NCBI GenBank assembly: GCA_034508935.3
Contig: CM067445.1
Span: 5,462,791-5,526,790, forward strand
Reading direction: 5' to 3'
From: Berghia stephanieae
Lineage: Eukaryota; Mollusca; Gastropoda; Nudibranchia; Aeolidiidae
Length of the DNA: 64,000 bases
Part shown: one piece after another, positions 48,361 through 58,925 of the stretch
How positions within the stretch are numbered: the stretch's first letter is position 1
How the letters are laid out: every line of letters begins with the position of its first letter
Program-made: the position numbers and the translations under genes
Notes under the pieces: model-generated
Told to the model about the DNA's origin: nothing
What the model saw: the letters and a program-made list of their open reading frames with translations, nothing else
Database searches by the model: none

Positions 48361-48662
48361 TCATTTTATTTATTTATTCCTTTCTGCCTTCTTGAGACCT
48401 GCCTCCATAAAATATTAAAAATTTGTAGTTTTGATAAGATAGAAATTGTAGTCACTCTCGTTAACTTTATAGATCAACAATCTACATTCACAAAAAAGTA
48501 AATAACACTTCAAAAGTCTTCAAAATTATGTAGCCTGGCGTCAACGGTTATTTTCAATAAGTTTTCATGACTTAGAGATGCTCATCAAGTTGTGAAATTG
48601 GAACAAAAATTTCGTAATTCTAAAAAATTCTCGTAATAGTTGGCAGGTCTGCATTTTAAAAG

Positions 48663-48915
48663 AAACGAGCTTTTATATAGAGCAATATCTACTAAACGTG
48701 CTCAAAGCGCTTTACAAGGGGTCCCTGGTCAACAGAAACATTTAACATGTAGGACTGGACATGACGCCTGTTAGAATATAGATAAGGATACGGTGGTCGC
48801 GGTTAAATGCATTGCACTGTGACCCGGAGGTCCTGGATTGGAGCTTCTCCATGACACTTCTGCTTTTTGTGTGCGTGCGCGCGCGCGCGCGCGTGTGTGT
48901 GTTTGTGTGTGTGTT
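48663..48915 (-). mobile_element. truncated S1 SINE, a tRNA-like scrap and a (GT/GC)n run
   Basis: S1 tail half at 48663-48777 (inverted), then a tRNA-like stretch ACGGTGGTCGCGGTTAAATG near 48790, then GC and GT dinucleotides at 48870-48915. Confidence 0.65.
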
Positions 48916-50250
48916 CAAGATTATTATCCAGCCAATTTGATTACTTTGGACAACAGTGGTAGTTCCTGTTAATATCAGACATTTGTTCGATGGATTATCT
49001 AAATTCCTTCATTGAATCCCTAGGCGACAGCGTCTGACGATGTCACGCAGACGGACGTATAATATATGTATTTTTTTACTCATTTATTTAGTTTAAATTA
49101 TAACATACGAGCTGAGATAAATTAGTACATTCAATGGGGTGAAATACTGTCTCAAACTTTTAAAAAACAAAACCTTTCTTTAATTCTGATTATTTGATTT
49201 CGACATGACATGAAAATTGGACAGCAAAATTTCAGTGAACCGTGTCAACAAACAATGAAAAAAAAAATGCATTAGTTTTAAAATAATAGATACCTGGATA
49301 CAGCATCCGATGCAGGTCAAGATGGTTGTCAATGCTGTAATAGAGTGTATCACAAGCAGACAGACGGCCCAGATGGAAGTGTGAATTACTATGATATTCA
49401 TTGTCTTCATCCTCAACCTGGATACCTCTGTATAGAGCTTTTAGACTAAAGATAGATGCAAATTTATGCTTATTAATATTATTAATCATGTATCATTTAA
49501 TGTATTTATGCTTTTGTTGTATTTTGTTTTTGGCTGAAGAAGGATTTTGAGTCGAAACCTTCAGTGTTTGGTATTTTGTTCTTTTTTTTTTAATTTTTTT
49601 TTTTGGAAGCTGTTAATCAACGTAAAATATTGTTCATTGCAGCAATATTAAATCAAGAGCATGAAATGCTATTATATGCACCTCGACACCATTACCCTTT
49701 CAGTTCAGTTTTTAAAGATATTTAGTTCTATGTGGGATAAAAATAAAGAAAATATGCTAAAAGACGCGGGGTATAACATATTTTCAGTACCAATAAATTA
49801 AGCGATTTAGGGGAAATTGTTATTTTAACAGGTGTACTTTTGAACAACAGCTTAACATCTTAGTAAGTACCGAATACTGATATTGGTTAACACCCATGTC
49901 TAATCAAGAGATATCGTGAGAAATATCGAATTCGTTTATCATTGTGCCCACACCAACCTCGCAAGGTGCAAATCGTCGCGGGAAATTGAGGTCACATCTC
50001 AGCTGACGACACACATGCGATCACTGATGATCAGCTAATTAAAAAAAAAGAGAAGATAATAGATAAGGGAAGACTATAAAAATAATAATAATAATAATAA
50101 AGCAACGATGGCACACCTATAAACGACATCCGTTAATTTTTTTTTTTTTAAACTTTCATGTGATTTGTCGTACTGTGTTCTGGTATTCTTTTCATACCAT
50201 AAAATAGCACATGGAGCAACGCATTAATAATAAATGATGATGAGATGGTG
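48916..50250. other. unassigned intergenic stretch
   Basis: No gene, SINE or MITE recognised. The minus-strand frames near 49180-49489 have mixed composition but no domain or splice context I can identify. Confidence 0.45.
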
Positions 50251-50254
50251 ATGA

Positions 50255-50490
<236 letters not shown>

Positions 50491-50791
50491 TGTGAATAAT
50501 TGTACACCTCTTTTCCTCTAAAATAAAAAAAAAATAATAGAGAATCCAACAAAACTAATATACCAAAATGTAAATAAGAAATAGATAAAAACAAAAATGA
50601 AAATGGAAAACACATCTAAGTGCTTTCAAACTGGTATCAAGCCTACATTCACACTAAAGTGTACATATATGCAGGTCTGACATTTATGGGCCCAGTTTAA
50701 CATTGTTGTAACGGACAATGATTTTTGCGTCATTTTTTGAGATTTCCATTACAACAATGACCCCATAAGGAATTGGGTTATCAGACTTACA

Positions 50792-51313
50792 TATAGATAG
50801 TTCGAAGATGACGTCACTCAGGTCTTTGTTATTGTTTTTTTGCCATCCGCGTTTATGAGTAATGCTCACTGAACTGTATTAACCTGACTATAAACGTTCA
50901 TGGATACACACAGTTTTGTGTGTTGGTCCGTTATAGATAGAATGCGCTTGGCCAAGGAGTTCACAACATTGCCATCCGGAAGTATAACGGACCAACACAC
51001 AAACTCTGTGTAACCATGAACTTTTATAGTCTGGTTAATACAGTTTAGTGAGAACAACTCACAAACGCGGATGGCAAAAACAATAACAAAGGCATGAGTG
51101 ACGTCATCTGCATACTATCTATAGATAGTTCGAAGATGACGTCACTTAGGTCTTTGTTATTGTTTTTTGCCATCCGCGTTTATGAGTAATGCTCACTGAA
51201 CTGTATTAACCTGACTATAAACGTTCATGGATACACACAGTTTTGTGTGTTGGTCCGTTATACTTCCGGATGGCAATGTTATGAGCATCTTAGCCAAGCG
51301 CATACTATCTGTA
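50792..51313. mobile_element. cluster of three M3 MITEs, middle one inverted
   Basis: Copy A 50792-50931 (plus, right end missing), copy B 50932-51123 (minus, complete), copy C 51120-51313 (plus, complete). The junctions are the TATAGATAG ends themselves. A and C share private differences (GTTCGAAGATGACGTCAC; GAGTAATGCTCACTGAAC) not found in B, so A and C are sister copies. Confidence 0.8.
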
Positions 51314-51367
51314 AGAGCACGTCGCACTGAGCACACCAAGTGAGACATTTTCTTTTCTTTTTTTTTC

Positions 51368-51475
51368 AACCGAGACAACGTTGTTCCCAACCAGATACTC
51401 ATTTTACACCTGAATACAATGAGAGAATATGAGTAAAGAATAAAGTGCCTTTTCCAAGGATTCAATTTTGCGACG
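51368..51475 (-). mobile_element. S1 SINE fragment
   Basis: Middle of the S1 body only (CTCATTTTACACCTGAATAC; CTTTTCCAAGGATTCAA). Confidence 0.65.
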
Positions 51476-51737
51476 TCATAACGGTGCTCAAGCTAGAGAC
51501 CGACAAGTCCCGAGCGCCATACACAAAACAAATAACTATAGTTAAATAGAATGGAAGATTAGATTTGATGAACAATGACGGATGATGTGGACGTTTTTTG
51601 GGTTTTCCCTTTGTCAACAAAACAATGAATAAAACACACAAAAATGGATATCCCAGATTTGAGATTTTTGCTAAGATGAGAGTCATTTTAATACAGTAAT
51701 ATTCGAAGGACGAGTTTTCTGGTCAAAATGCTAATTA

Positions 51738-52035
51738 ATACGATTCAATAGGCTGATGTCACGCCGCCTGGCAACGGCGGCCATCTTGGCTCTAAACAAA
51801 GAAAATCATTGCTTTTTATTCTTCATGCTGGCTAGAACTTTTCATATGCCTTGTGATCAGAATGTGTAAAAGTCAAAACATGGTCAAATTTATGTTTTTT
51901 TTCCCTCTGGATACGCCTTTATGCTCGCCGGAGAAATATTTCATAAGGGCGTCCGCCATTGTTCCGATAGTTTAGAGCCAGTGTTACTAAGTTACCATGC
52001 GTCATTAGGAAGGAAGTGACGTTAAAACTGTTGAA
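51738..52035 (+). mobile_element. MITE family M2, copy 3
   Basis: Same order as 3849-4157 with high similarity: CGCCGCCTGGCAACGGCGGC palindrome, TCTGGATACG, and the right end AAGTGACGTTAAAACTGTTG. Confidence 0.8.
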
Positions 52036-52107
52036 GAGTATTTGTAATAACTATTTACAGTCGACAGTTTCTGGCAGTTTAGACTTTCTAGTATTACTCT
52101 TGAATCA

Positions 52108-52416
52108 AGTGCGGCTAAGTGGTCTTGTGGTATGACACTCGCTTTCGGATCGGAAGGTCCTGAGTTCGAGCCTCGCTCGGCGCATAGTTGAGTCTTGGAA
52201 AAGGCTCTTCACTCACATTCTCTCACCGTACTCATGTGTAAACTGAGTATCTGTTCGTTAACAGCGTTGTATCTGTCAGGAAAAAAAAAAAGTAATATCG
52301 CCTAATAGGCGTCATGTCTTGTCCTACGTGTCAAGTGTTGCTGTTGGTCAGGGACCCCCTGTAAAGCGCTTTGAGCACGTTTAGTGGATATTGCGCTATA
52401 TAAAAGCTCAACTTTA
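52108..52416 (+). mobile_element. S1 SINE, full length, clean copy
   Basis: Good reference for S1: head GTGCGGCTAAGTGGTCTTG, B box GAGTTCGAGCC, tail GATATTGCGCTATATAAAAG. Confidence 0.92.
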
Positions 52417-52436
52417 AGTTCTTTTTTTTTGTTAAC

Positions 52437-52663
52437 TCGAGCTTTTATATAGCGCAGTAAGACCAACAGCAACACGTAACATGTAAGACAAGACATAACG
52501 CCTGTTAGGCGCTATTATTACAATTTTATTATTTGTCAGAGATAACGCTGTTAATGTCCAGGCACTCATTTTTACACCGGAGTACGGTGAGAGAATATGA
52601 GTAAAGAGCCTTTTCCAAGGAGTCAATTATGCGCCTAGCGAGGCTCGAACTCAGGACCATTAT
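52437..52663 (-). mobile_element. S1 SINE with internal deletion of the tail
   Basis: Head-to-head with the previous copy. The tail is joined to the mid-body after GCTTTTATATAGCGCAG. Confidence 0.8.
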
Positions 52664-52707
52664 AAAAATTGCCAATACTCTTAAGACCAAGGATTATTTA
52701 TATTATT

Positions 52708-53155
52708 GTGCAGCTTGGAGTCTAGTGGAATAAAACTCGCCTTCGGGTGTGCAGATCCCGAGTTCGAGTCTCGTTCTGAGCGATGCAAGGTTGAGTCCGT
52801 GGAAAAGGCTGGTCCTTGGTTACGGCTATGTGGCCTAGTTATATTATGACACTCGCCCTCGGATCGGGAGGTCCAGGGTTCGAGTCCGACTCTGAGCAGC
52901 GCATAGTTGAGCCCTTGGAAATGGCTCTTTGCTCACATTCTCTCATCGTATCCATGTATAAAATGAGTACCTGGTCGTTAACAACGTTGTCTCTGTCCGA
53001 AAAATAAAATGTAATATCGCCTAACAGGCGATATGTCTCGTCCTACATAACATTGAGACCGTGTTAAGTTTTGGTTTTAGGAACAAGGGACCCCTTACTT
53101 ATAAAGCGCTCTGAGCAGGGTTAGTGGATATTGCGCTATATAAATACTCACATTT
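52708..53155 (+). mobile_element. two S1 SINEs in tandem, the first truncated
   Basis: Head-only copy at 52708-52810, then a full copy at 52819-53155 with B box GGGTTCGAGTCC. Confidence 0.85.
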
Positions 53156-53184
53156 TATTTTTCTGTTTGTTTGTCTGTTTGTTT

Positions 53185-53700
53185 TACTCATTTACTCACA
53201 TTTTCTCACCGTATTAAGCTATATAATGAGTACCTGGGCGTGTTTTCATTGTCTCCATCGAGAAAAAAAAAGTAATTATTGCATGGCGGGCATCATCATG
53301 TCTCTTTCTTCATATTATGTGTTGCTGTTGGTCAGGGACCCTTTGTAAAGCGCTTTGATATTGAGCTTTTATATAGCGCAATATCCTCTAAATGTGCTCA
53401 AAGCGCTTTACAAGGGGTCCCTGGTCAACAGCAACATTTAACATGTTTAGGACGGGACATGCCGCCTGTTAGGCGATATTACAATTTTTCGGACAAAGAC
53501 AACTCTGTTAAACGGTCAGGTACTCATTTTACACCTGAGTACGGTGAGAGAATGTGAGTAAAACATCTTTTCCAAGGACTCAACTATGCGCCGAACGAGG
53601 CTCGAACTCAGGACCTTCCGATCCGAAAGCGAGTGTCATACCACTAGACCACATAGCACGTTTAGTGGATATCTATCGCGCTATATAAAAGCTCCAATTT
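53185..53700 (+). mobile_element. S1 SINE split by an inverted S1 SINE
   Basis: Plus-strand body at 53185-53362 ends in GCGCTTTGA and its tail resumes at 53658 (ACGTTTAGTGGATAT). A minus-strand S1 (53362-53657) lies between. Confidence 0.82.
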
Positions 53701-53814
53701 AAAAAAAAACTTTTTTTAAGCACAAGCTCAAGTTATTATGCCTGTAATTTCAAGGATTGTTTTTTAAAAATATTTGTTGTTGATGTTGCCTGTTTTCATT
53801 TGTTTGTTTTCATT

Positions 53815-54034
53815 GAGTTGGAGGTGTGGGTCCAGGAGAAGTAAGAACCTTGTCTGGACGCCGGTTTGGATCACTGGAAACAGTGATACCTGCCAGAAAT
53901 GTCAGGCAACCCCAGAGACGAGCGATCACATCGTCCTCCACTGTCCAGACACTAAACTTGAAGGTGGCTACGAAACCGTCCTTAGGGCGGGGGAAGACTT
54001 TAGAAGCTGGGTTGACGAAATACGTACAATTTAG
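53815..54034 (+). pseudogene. remnant of a LINE reverse-transcriptase C-terminus
   Basis: The readable frame has the knuckle C-x2-C-x8-H-x4-C in CQKCQATPETSDHIVLHC, common near the C-terminus of Jockey/R1-type LINE polymerase ORFs. Only about 70 residues remain and no upstream polymerase motifs are present. Confidence 0.45.
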
Positions 54035-54269
54035 CGAGACTTTCAATGTCCACAAATGTTCTGAAACTAATCTAAGCATTATATTTTAAGTCACTAGTTA
54101 TTATCAATATTGAAAATAAATACACATCTGTTATTATTGTAAAATGCTCTTACATTAATCGTAATACAAACATGTTTTTATTAATAGAAAAAGAAAAATA
54201 ACAAAACAAAACCCAACAAACAAACAAACGAAAAAGCACTTCATTCCCCCTTCCAAAAAAAAACAAAAT

Positions 54270-54278
54270 CAATCAATC

Positions 54279-54318
<40 letters not shown>

Positions 54319-54470
54319 ACCCCAAAAAACCAACCCCCCCCCCCCCCCCCCCCCCCTCCGCCAAAGAAAAATCAAAACAAGAAAAAAAAAAACAAAAAAA
54401 AAAAAAACAACAAAAAAAAAAAAAACAAAAAAAAAAAAAAAAAAAAAAAGAAAATAAAAAAACCATGGAT
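54270..54470. repeat. long A-runs and a 21-bp C-run
   Basis: Low complexity. Run lengths here are unreliable. Confidence 0.8.
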
Positions 54471-54671
54471 AGTTGAAGAAAGCACGTGTCTCTTCTGAGA
54501 GTCTCCCCCCAAAAAACCCTTTGTTTTCTTTGTGTGGTCAAAATTTGCTCCAAGGCGGGCTGACGGACATAATCCTGAGGAAAACAGGTGTTGTGTGGGG
54601 GGGGGGGGGGGGGACTTTATACAAGTTCATTAATGAATGACTTACATGCTAGATGTCACTGCTTTCATGAC

Positions 54672-55382
54672 AAAGAAAGCCAAAGCGCGTGGGTGCATAG
54701 AATTCACACATAATTATCTATTACTTTCAAATTTGCTGACGAATCCGCCCATTATGACCCCGCGGCTATCCATGCCGTCATCAAAACTTCCACCTAGTAC
54801 CCTCCCCCCCCCCCCCCCTTCCCGTCCCCTCAGATTTGACCACCCAATAAATAAAAAAAAAAAAAAATTAACAAAAAGATTTGCACGTGGGTGCATAGCA
54901 TTCACACATAATTATTTATTACTTTCAATTTTGCTGACTAATCCCATTTGTGCGGCTATGTGGTCTAGTGGTATGACACTCGCTTGCGGATCGGAAGGTC
55001 CTGGGTTCGAGCCTCGCGCTCGGCGCATAGTTGAGTCCTTGGAAAAGGCTCTTTACTCACATTCTCTCACCGTACTCAGGTGTAAAACGGGTACCTGGCC
55101 GTTAACAGCGTTGTCTTTGTCCAAACAAAAATTTGTAATATCGCCTAACAGGCGTCATGTTCCGTTCTAAATGTTACGTGTTGCTGTTGGCCAGGGACCC
55201 CTTGTAAAGCGCTTTGAGCACATTTAGTGGATATTGCGCTATATATATATAAAGCTCAATTATGACCCCGCGGCTATCCATGTCGTCATTAACCCCCCCC
55301 CCCCCCCCCCCCTTCCCCGTCCCCTCAGATTTGACCACCCAATAAAAAAAAAAAAAAAAAAATTAACAAAAAGATTTGCATG
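54672..55382. repeat. local tandem duplication (~220 bp unit) with a SINE in the second copy
   Basis: Unit 1 (about 54677-54885) and unit 2 (about 54886-54950 plus 55258-55382) share TGGGTGCATAG, TTCACACATAATTAT, ATGACCCCGCGGCTATCCAT, a C-run and GATTTGACCACCCAATAAA. The S1 SINE at 54951-55257 splits unit 2. Confidence 0.8.
54951..55257 (+). mobile_element. S1 SINE, full length
   Basis: Clean head TGTGCGGCTATGTGGTCTAG and tail with an expanded ATATAT step before AAAGCTCAA. It is younger than the duplication it interrupts. Confidence 0.92.
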
Positions 55383-55450
55383 TAATATGTACGTATATTA
55401 TTATGTATGCAGACGCACGTGTGTATGTATACACAACAACTGAGAGATAA

Positions 55451-57760
55451 TGGCAATCACCAGGGGACAGAGCAAGGAACCAGATAGACTTTATAGCAGT
55501 ATCATCAAGATTCAGAAATGGCATATTAAATTGCAAAACCTACCCAGGCGCCGATGTAGACAGTGACCATGTCCCAGTTGTTTGTACAGTAAGGATAAAG
55601 TTTAAAGCTATTCAGAGAACAGCTGGTAGAATAAAGAGGGATTACAGGTTATGCAAAGACAATGGCATACAAACAAAAATGAGAGAAGAATTTGAAAATG
55701 CACTCATGATACAAAGCCAAAGTGAACCTGATAACGAAAAATGTGAAAAACAATTTGATAATATTCCAAAAGTGTGTCAAAGCAACTACAGAAAAGCATT
55801 TACCAATAGCTCAAACAAACAGCAAAAAGGAATGGATGACAAATGAAATTCTAAACCTATTTGAAGAAAGACGAAAATGCAACAGAGGGTCTGCAGAATA
55901 CCAAACATTGAACAACCACATTAAATCCAAATGCATCGAGGCACACGAGAACTATCTAGACTGGAAATGCTGCGAAATCGAAAGAGAATACAAACCCAAC
56001 CCCCAACAAGCTCACCAAAGAATAAAAGAACTATCAGGGAAAAGGAAAAGCAAAGCAGCAGGAAGTTGTATCCAAAACAAAAAAGGGGAACTGCTATTTG
56101 AAGAACAACATATAGAAAGCCGATGGGTAGAATACATAGGCGAACTGTACAATGATCCAAATAGAAATGAACCACCACTGAAATTCAAAGAACCATTAAG
56201 CGGACCAAACATCACCAAAAGTGAAATTGAACATGCCATGGAACGAATGAAGGATGGTAAAGCAACAGGCCCTGATGAAATATCTGTAGAGGTATTAAAA
56301 AGCCTAGGAGATCTAGCAATTGATGAACTTCATATATTATTCAACAATATATACAATACTGGGAAAATTCCAGAAGATCTCTGTAACTCTATTTTCATAG
56401 CAATACCAAAGAAAGCAGGTGCAGTCAGATGCGAAAATTTTAGAACTATAAGTTTAATAAGTCACATCAACAAAATACTGTTGCATATAATTATCAACAG
56501 GCTAAGGAATAAGATTAACCCCGAAATCGCAGAAGAACAATATGGATTCCAACCTGACAGAGGGACAAGGAACGCAATATACCTCCTCCGTGTTTTAAGT
56601 GAAAGAGCTATACAGGTTCAGACCCCACTATACCTCTGTTTTGTCGACTACAAAAAAGCTTTTGATAGAGTACGCCACGAAGAAATACTAAAACAACTGC
56701 ACTCCATTGGCGCTGATGAGAAAGACCTCAGACTCATGCAAACATTATACTACACCCAGCAGGCATCTATTAAAATCGGAAACTCTACAGGAAATTCCAT
56801 TCCTATTAAGAAAGGAGTCCGCCAAGGGTGTGTTGCCTCACCAGATCTGTTTAATCTATATCAAGAAACAATCATGAGGGGCATAAATAATATGGAGGGA
56901 ATAAAAGTAGGAGGTCACAACATAAATAATTTAAGATACGCAGACGATACGGTACTCATTGCAACATCAGAAATCCAACTTCAAAAGATTGTTGACAAAG
57001 TGGTAGTAGATAGTGAAGCCAAGGGAATGGAAGTGAATATCACCAAAACAGAATGCATGGTAATACAGAAAAACCCCGAAAACAACAACACCTGCAATAT
57101 AACGATTCACGGCGAGCAACTTACCAACGTAGAAAGTTTTAAATACCTAGGTTCAATAGTGACAACAGATGGAAGATGTAACCGAGACATACGAGCAAGA
57201 ATAACTCAAGCCAAACAGGCCTTCATGGACCTGGGAAACATTTTGAAAAACAAACAGATGTCGTTCGGGATTAGATTCCGAGTCTTGAAGTGCTACGTGT
57301 GGCCAATCTTGTTCTACGGATGCGAAAGCTGGACTACAAATGCAGAAACACAAAAGAACATTGAAGCTTTTGAAATGTGGTGCTTGAGAAGGATGCAGAG
57401 AATATCGTATACCGCTTACAAAACGAACGAAGAAGTGCTAAAACAAACATACCAACAAAGGAAACTAATGCCCTTAATAGTGGATCGACAACTATCCTTT
57501 TTCGGACACATAGTAAGGAAAGATAAGAATGAATACCTGGCAAGTTGTGGAAAAATACCTGGTAAACGCGCCCGGGGGAGACAAAGAAAAACACTCATAG
57601 ACCAACTGAAGGGCTTCACCAACCTAACAATCCAAGAGCTGTTTGAAAAAGCAAGAGACAGGGAGGAATGGAGAGAGATAATTCATGCAGTATCCGAAGC
57701 CTGGACCAGGCATGGAACCTAGAAGAAGAAGAATGATAATGAATAAATAACAAGAATAAT
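55451..57760 (+). mobile_element. 5'-truncated APE-type LINE with a nearly complete reverse transcriptase
   Basis: From 55451 the frame reads WQSPGDRARNQIDFIAV, then PGADVDSDHVPVV, the end of the APE endonuclease. One frameshift lies between 55710 and 55843, after which the frame runs open to the stop at 57720-57722. Polymerase landmarks: KDGKATGPDEI, YGFQPDRGTRNAIYLLR, LCFVDYKKAFDRVRHEE (about residue 306 of the 666-residue frame), GVRQGCVASPDLFNLY, and LRYADDTVLIA (YADD near residue 405). Then come the thumb and a C-terminal WCLRRMQRISYTAY, LSFFGHIVRKD region. The organisation resembles RTE- or Nimb-like elements; the clade is not settled. The short 3' end is AGAAGAAGAAG then AT-rich. The 666-residue frame starts at a non-ATG codon simply because it follows the frameshift. 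Confidence 0.9.
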
Positions 57761-57838
57761 AGAATCTGGGGGCGTGGATTGACAGATGTCACCCCACGTC
57801 CCAACGACATCTAAAACATTGGAATTAAATCGTAACTA

Positions 57839-58033
57839 ATAGATAGTATGCAGTTGACGTCACTCATGTCTTTGTTATTGCTTTTTGCCATCCGCGTTTA
57901 TGAGTACTTCTCACTAAGCTGTATTAACCAGACTTATAATAGTTCATGGTTTACACATTGTTTTGTGTGTTGGTCCGTTATACTTCCGGATGGCAATGTT
58001 ATGAGCCTCTTAGCCAAGCGCATACTATCTATA
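57839..58033 (+). mobile_element. MITE M3, complete copy
   Basis: 195 bp with TATAGATAG-type ends. The interior has GACGTCACTCATGTC and GGTCCGTTATACTTCC as in other copies. Confidence 0.82.
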
Positions 58034-58862
58034 CAATTGATACTAATTAAAAGGGTCATTAGATAAGCTGGCCTGGGTTTGAATAAAATAAGACGACCCG
58101 GCGGCTTGAAACCGTATTAGTATTAATTACGTTAAAAAAAAAAATTGAAAATAAAAAATAGCAAAGCAATGCATACAAACACACACACTTTACTTCTTTG
58201 GTAACATAAATGTTTTCATTAAAGAAAATAGTTTTGTTCCCTAGAATTTGAACATGTTGAAATCTACTTACACTCTAACACTTAATATCTATTAGACCCC
58301 CCCCCCCCCCCCCCCCCCCCGCGCGCGCAAAAAAAAAAAAAAAAGTTTTAAAAAAAATGTCCGATTCCTCCCAACTTAAAAATTTACAAGGTGGGTCAAG
58401 TATGGTTAGGTATATACCCATAGATAACACAGGTAGTCTGTGGGTATACATAGATCACTAAACTGTTGGACCCCGAGGGAGCGAATTAAAAAAAAAGAAA
58501 CAATGAAAAAACAAAATAAACCCCCCAATACAACGCGTGTAAAAGAAATGATAATATACCCTCCCCTAGTCATATGACCCCCCCCCCCCCCCCCCCTCTC
58601 CGCTCCCCAACTCACCCCCCAACCCCTACCCCCTCCTCTCACCACTGACCAGTAGTGGGATTAGGAGCTCTCACTTATCTGTGTCGCCTCACGTCGGGTA
58701 GGTAGCTACCAAAAAAGATACGGACAGTGACCGTCTGCATGATTCGATAAAGCAACGGAAGTAACTTTTCATTTTGTTGGTTCAGAATATCACTACGGAA
58801 AGCTCAACAGAGAGGAGACTGTTTTTCGTTAGTTTCGTTGTGATAAAAGAAATAAAAAAGCC
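58034..58862 (+). other. region upstream of UBE2K with two C-runs
   Basis: C-runs at 58297-58320 (followed by GCGCGCG and an A-run) and 58577-58597. No TATA box is obvious. The last 80 bases before the ATG are a plausible 5' UTR, and the start context AAGCCATGG is strong. Confidence 0.4.
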
Positions 58863-58925
58863 ATGGCTAATATAGCCGTGCAGAGAATTAAACGAGAGTT
58901 TAGAGAAGTTGTCAAAAGTGACGAG
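58863..58925 (+). CDS. UBE2K: UBE2K exon 1
   Basis: 21 codons, helix 1 of the UBC fold. Donor GAG|GTAAGT. Confidence 0.95.

Noticed and set aside
55921-57622. Several minus-strand frames opposite the LINE
   Set aside because: They are shadows of the intact reverse-transcriptase frame.
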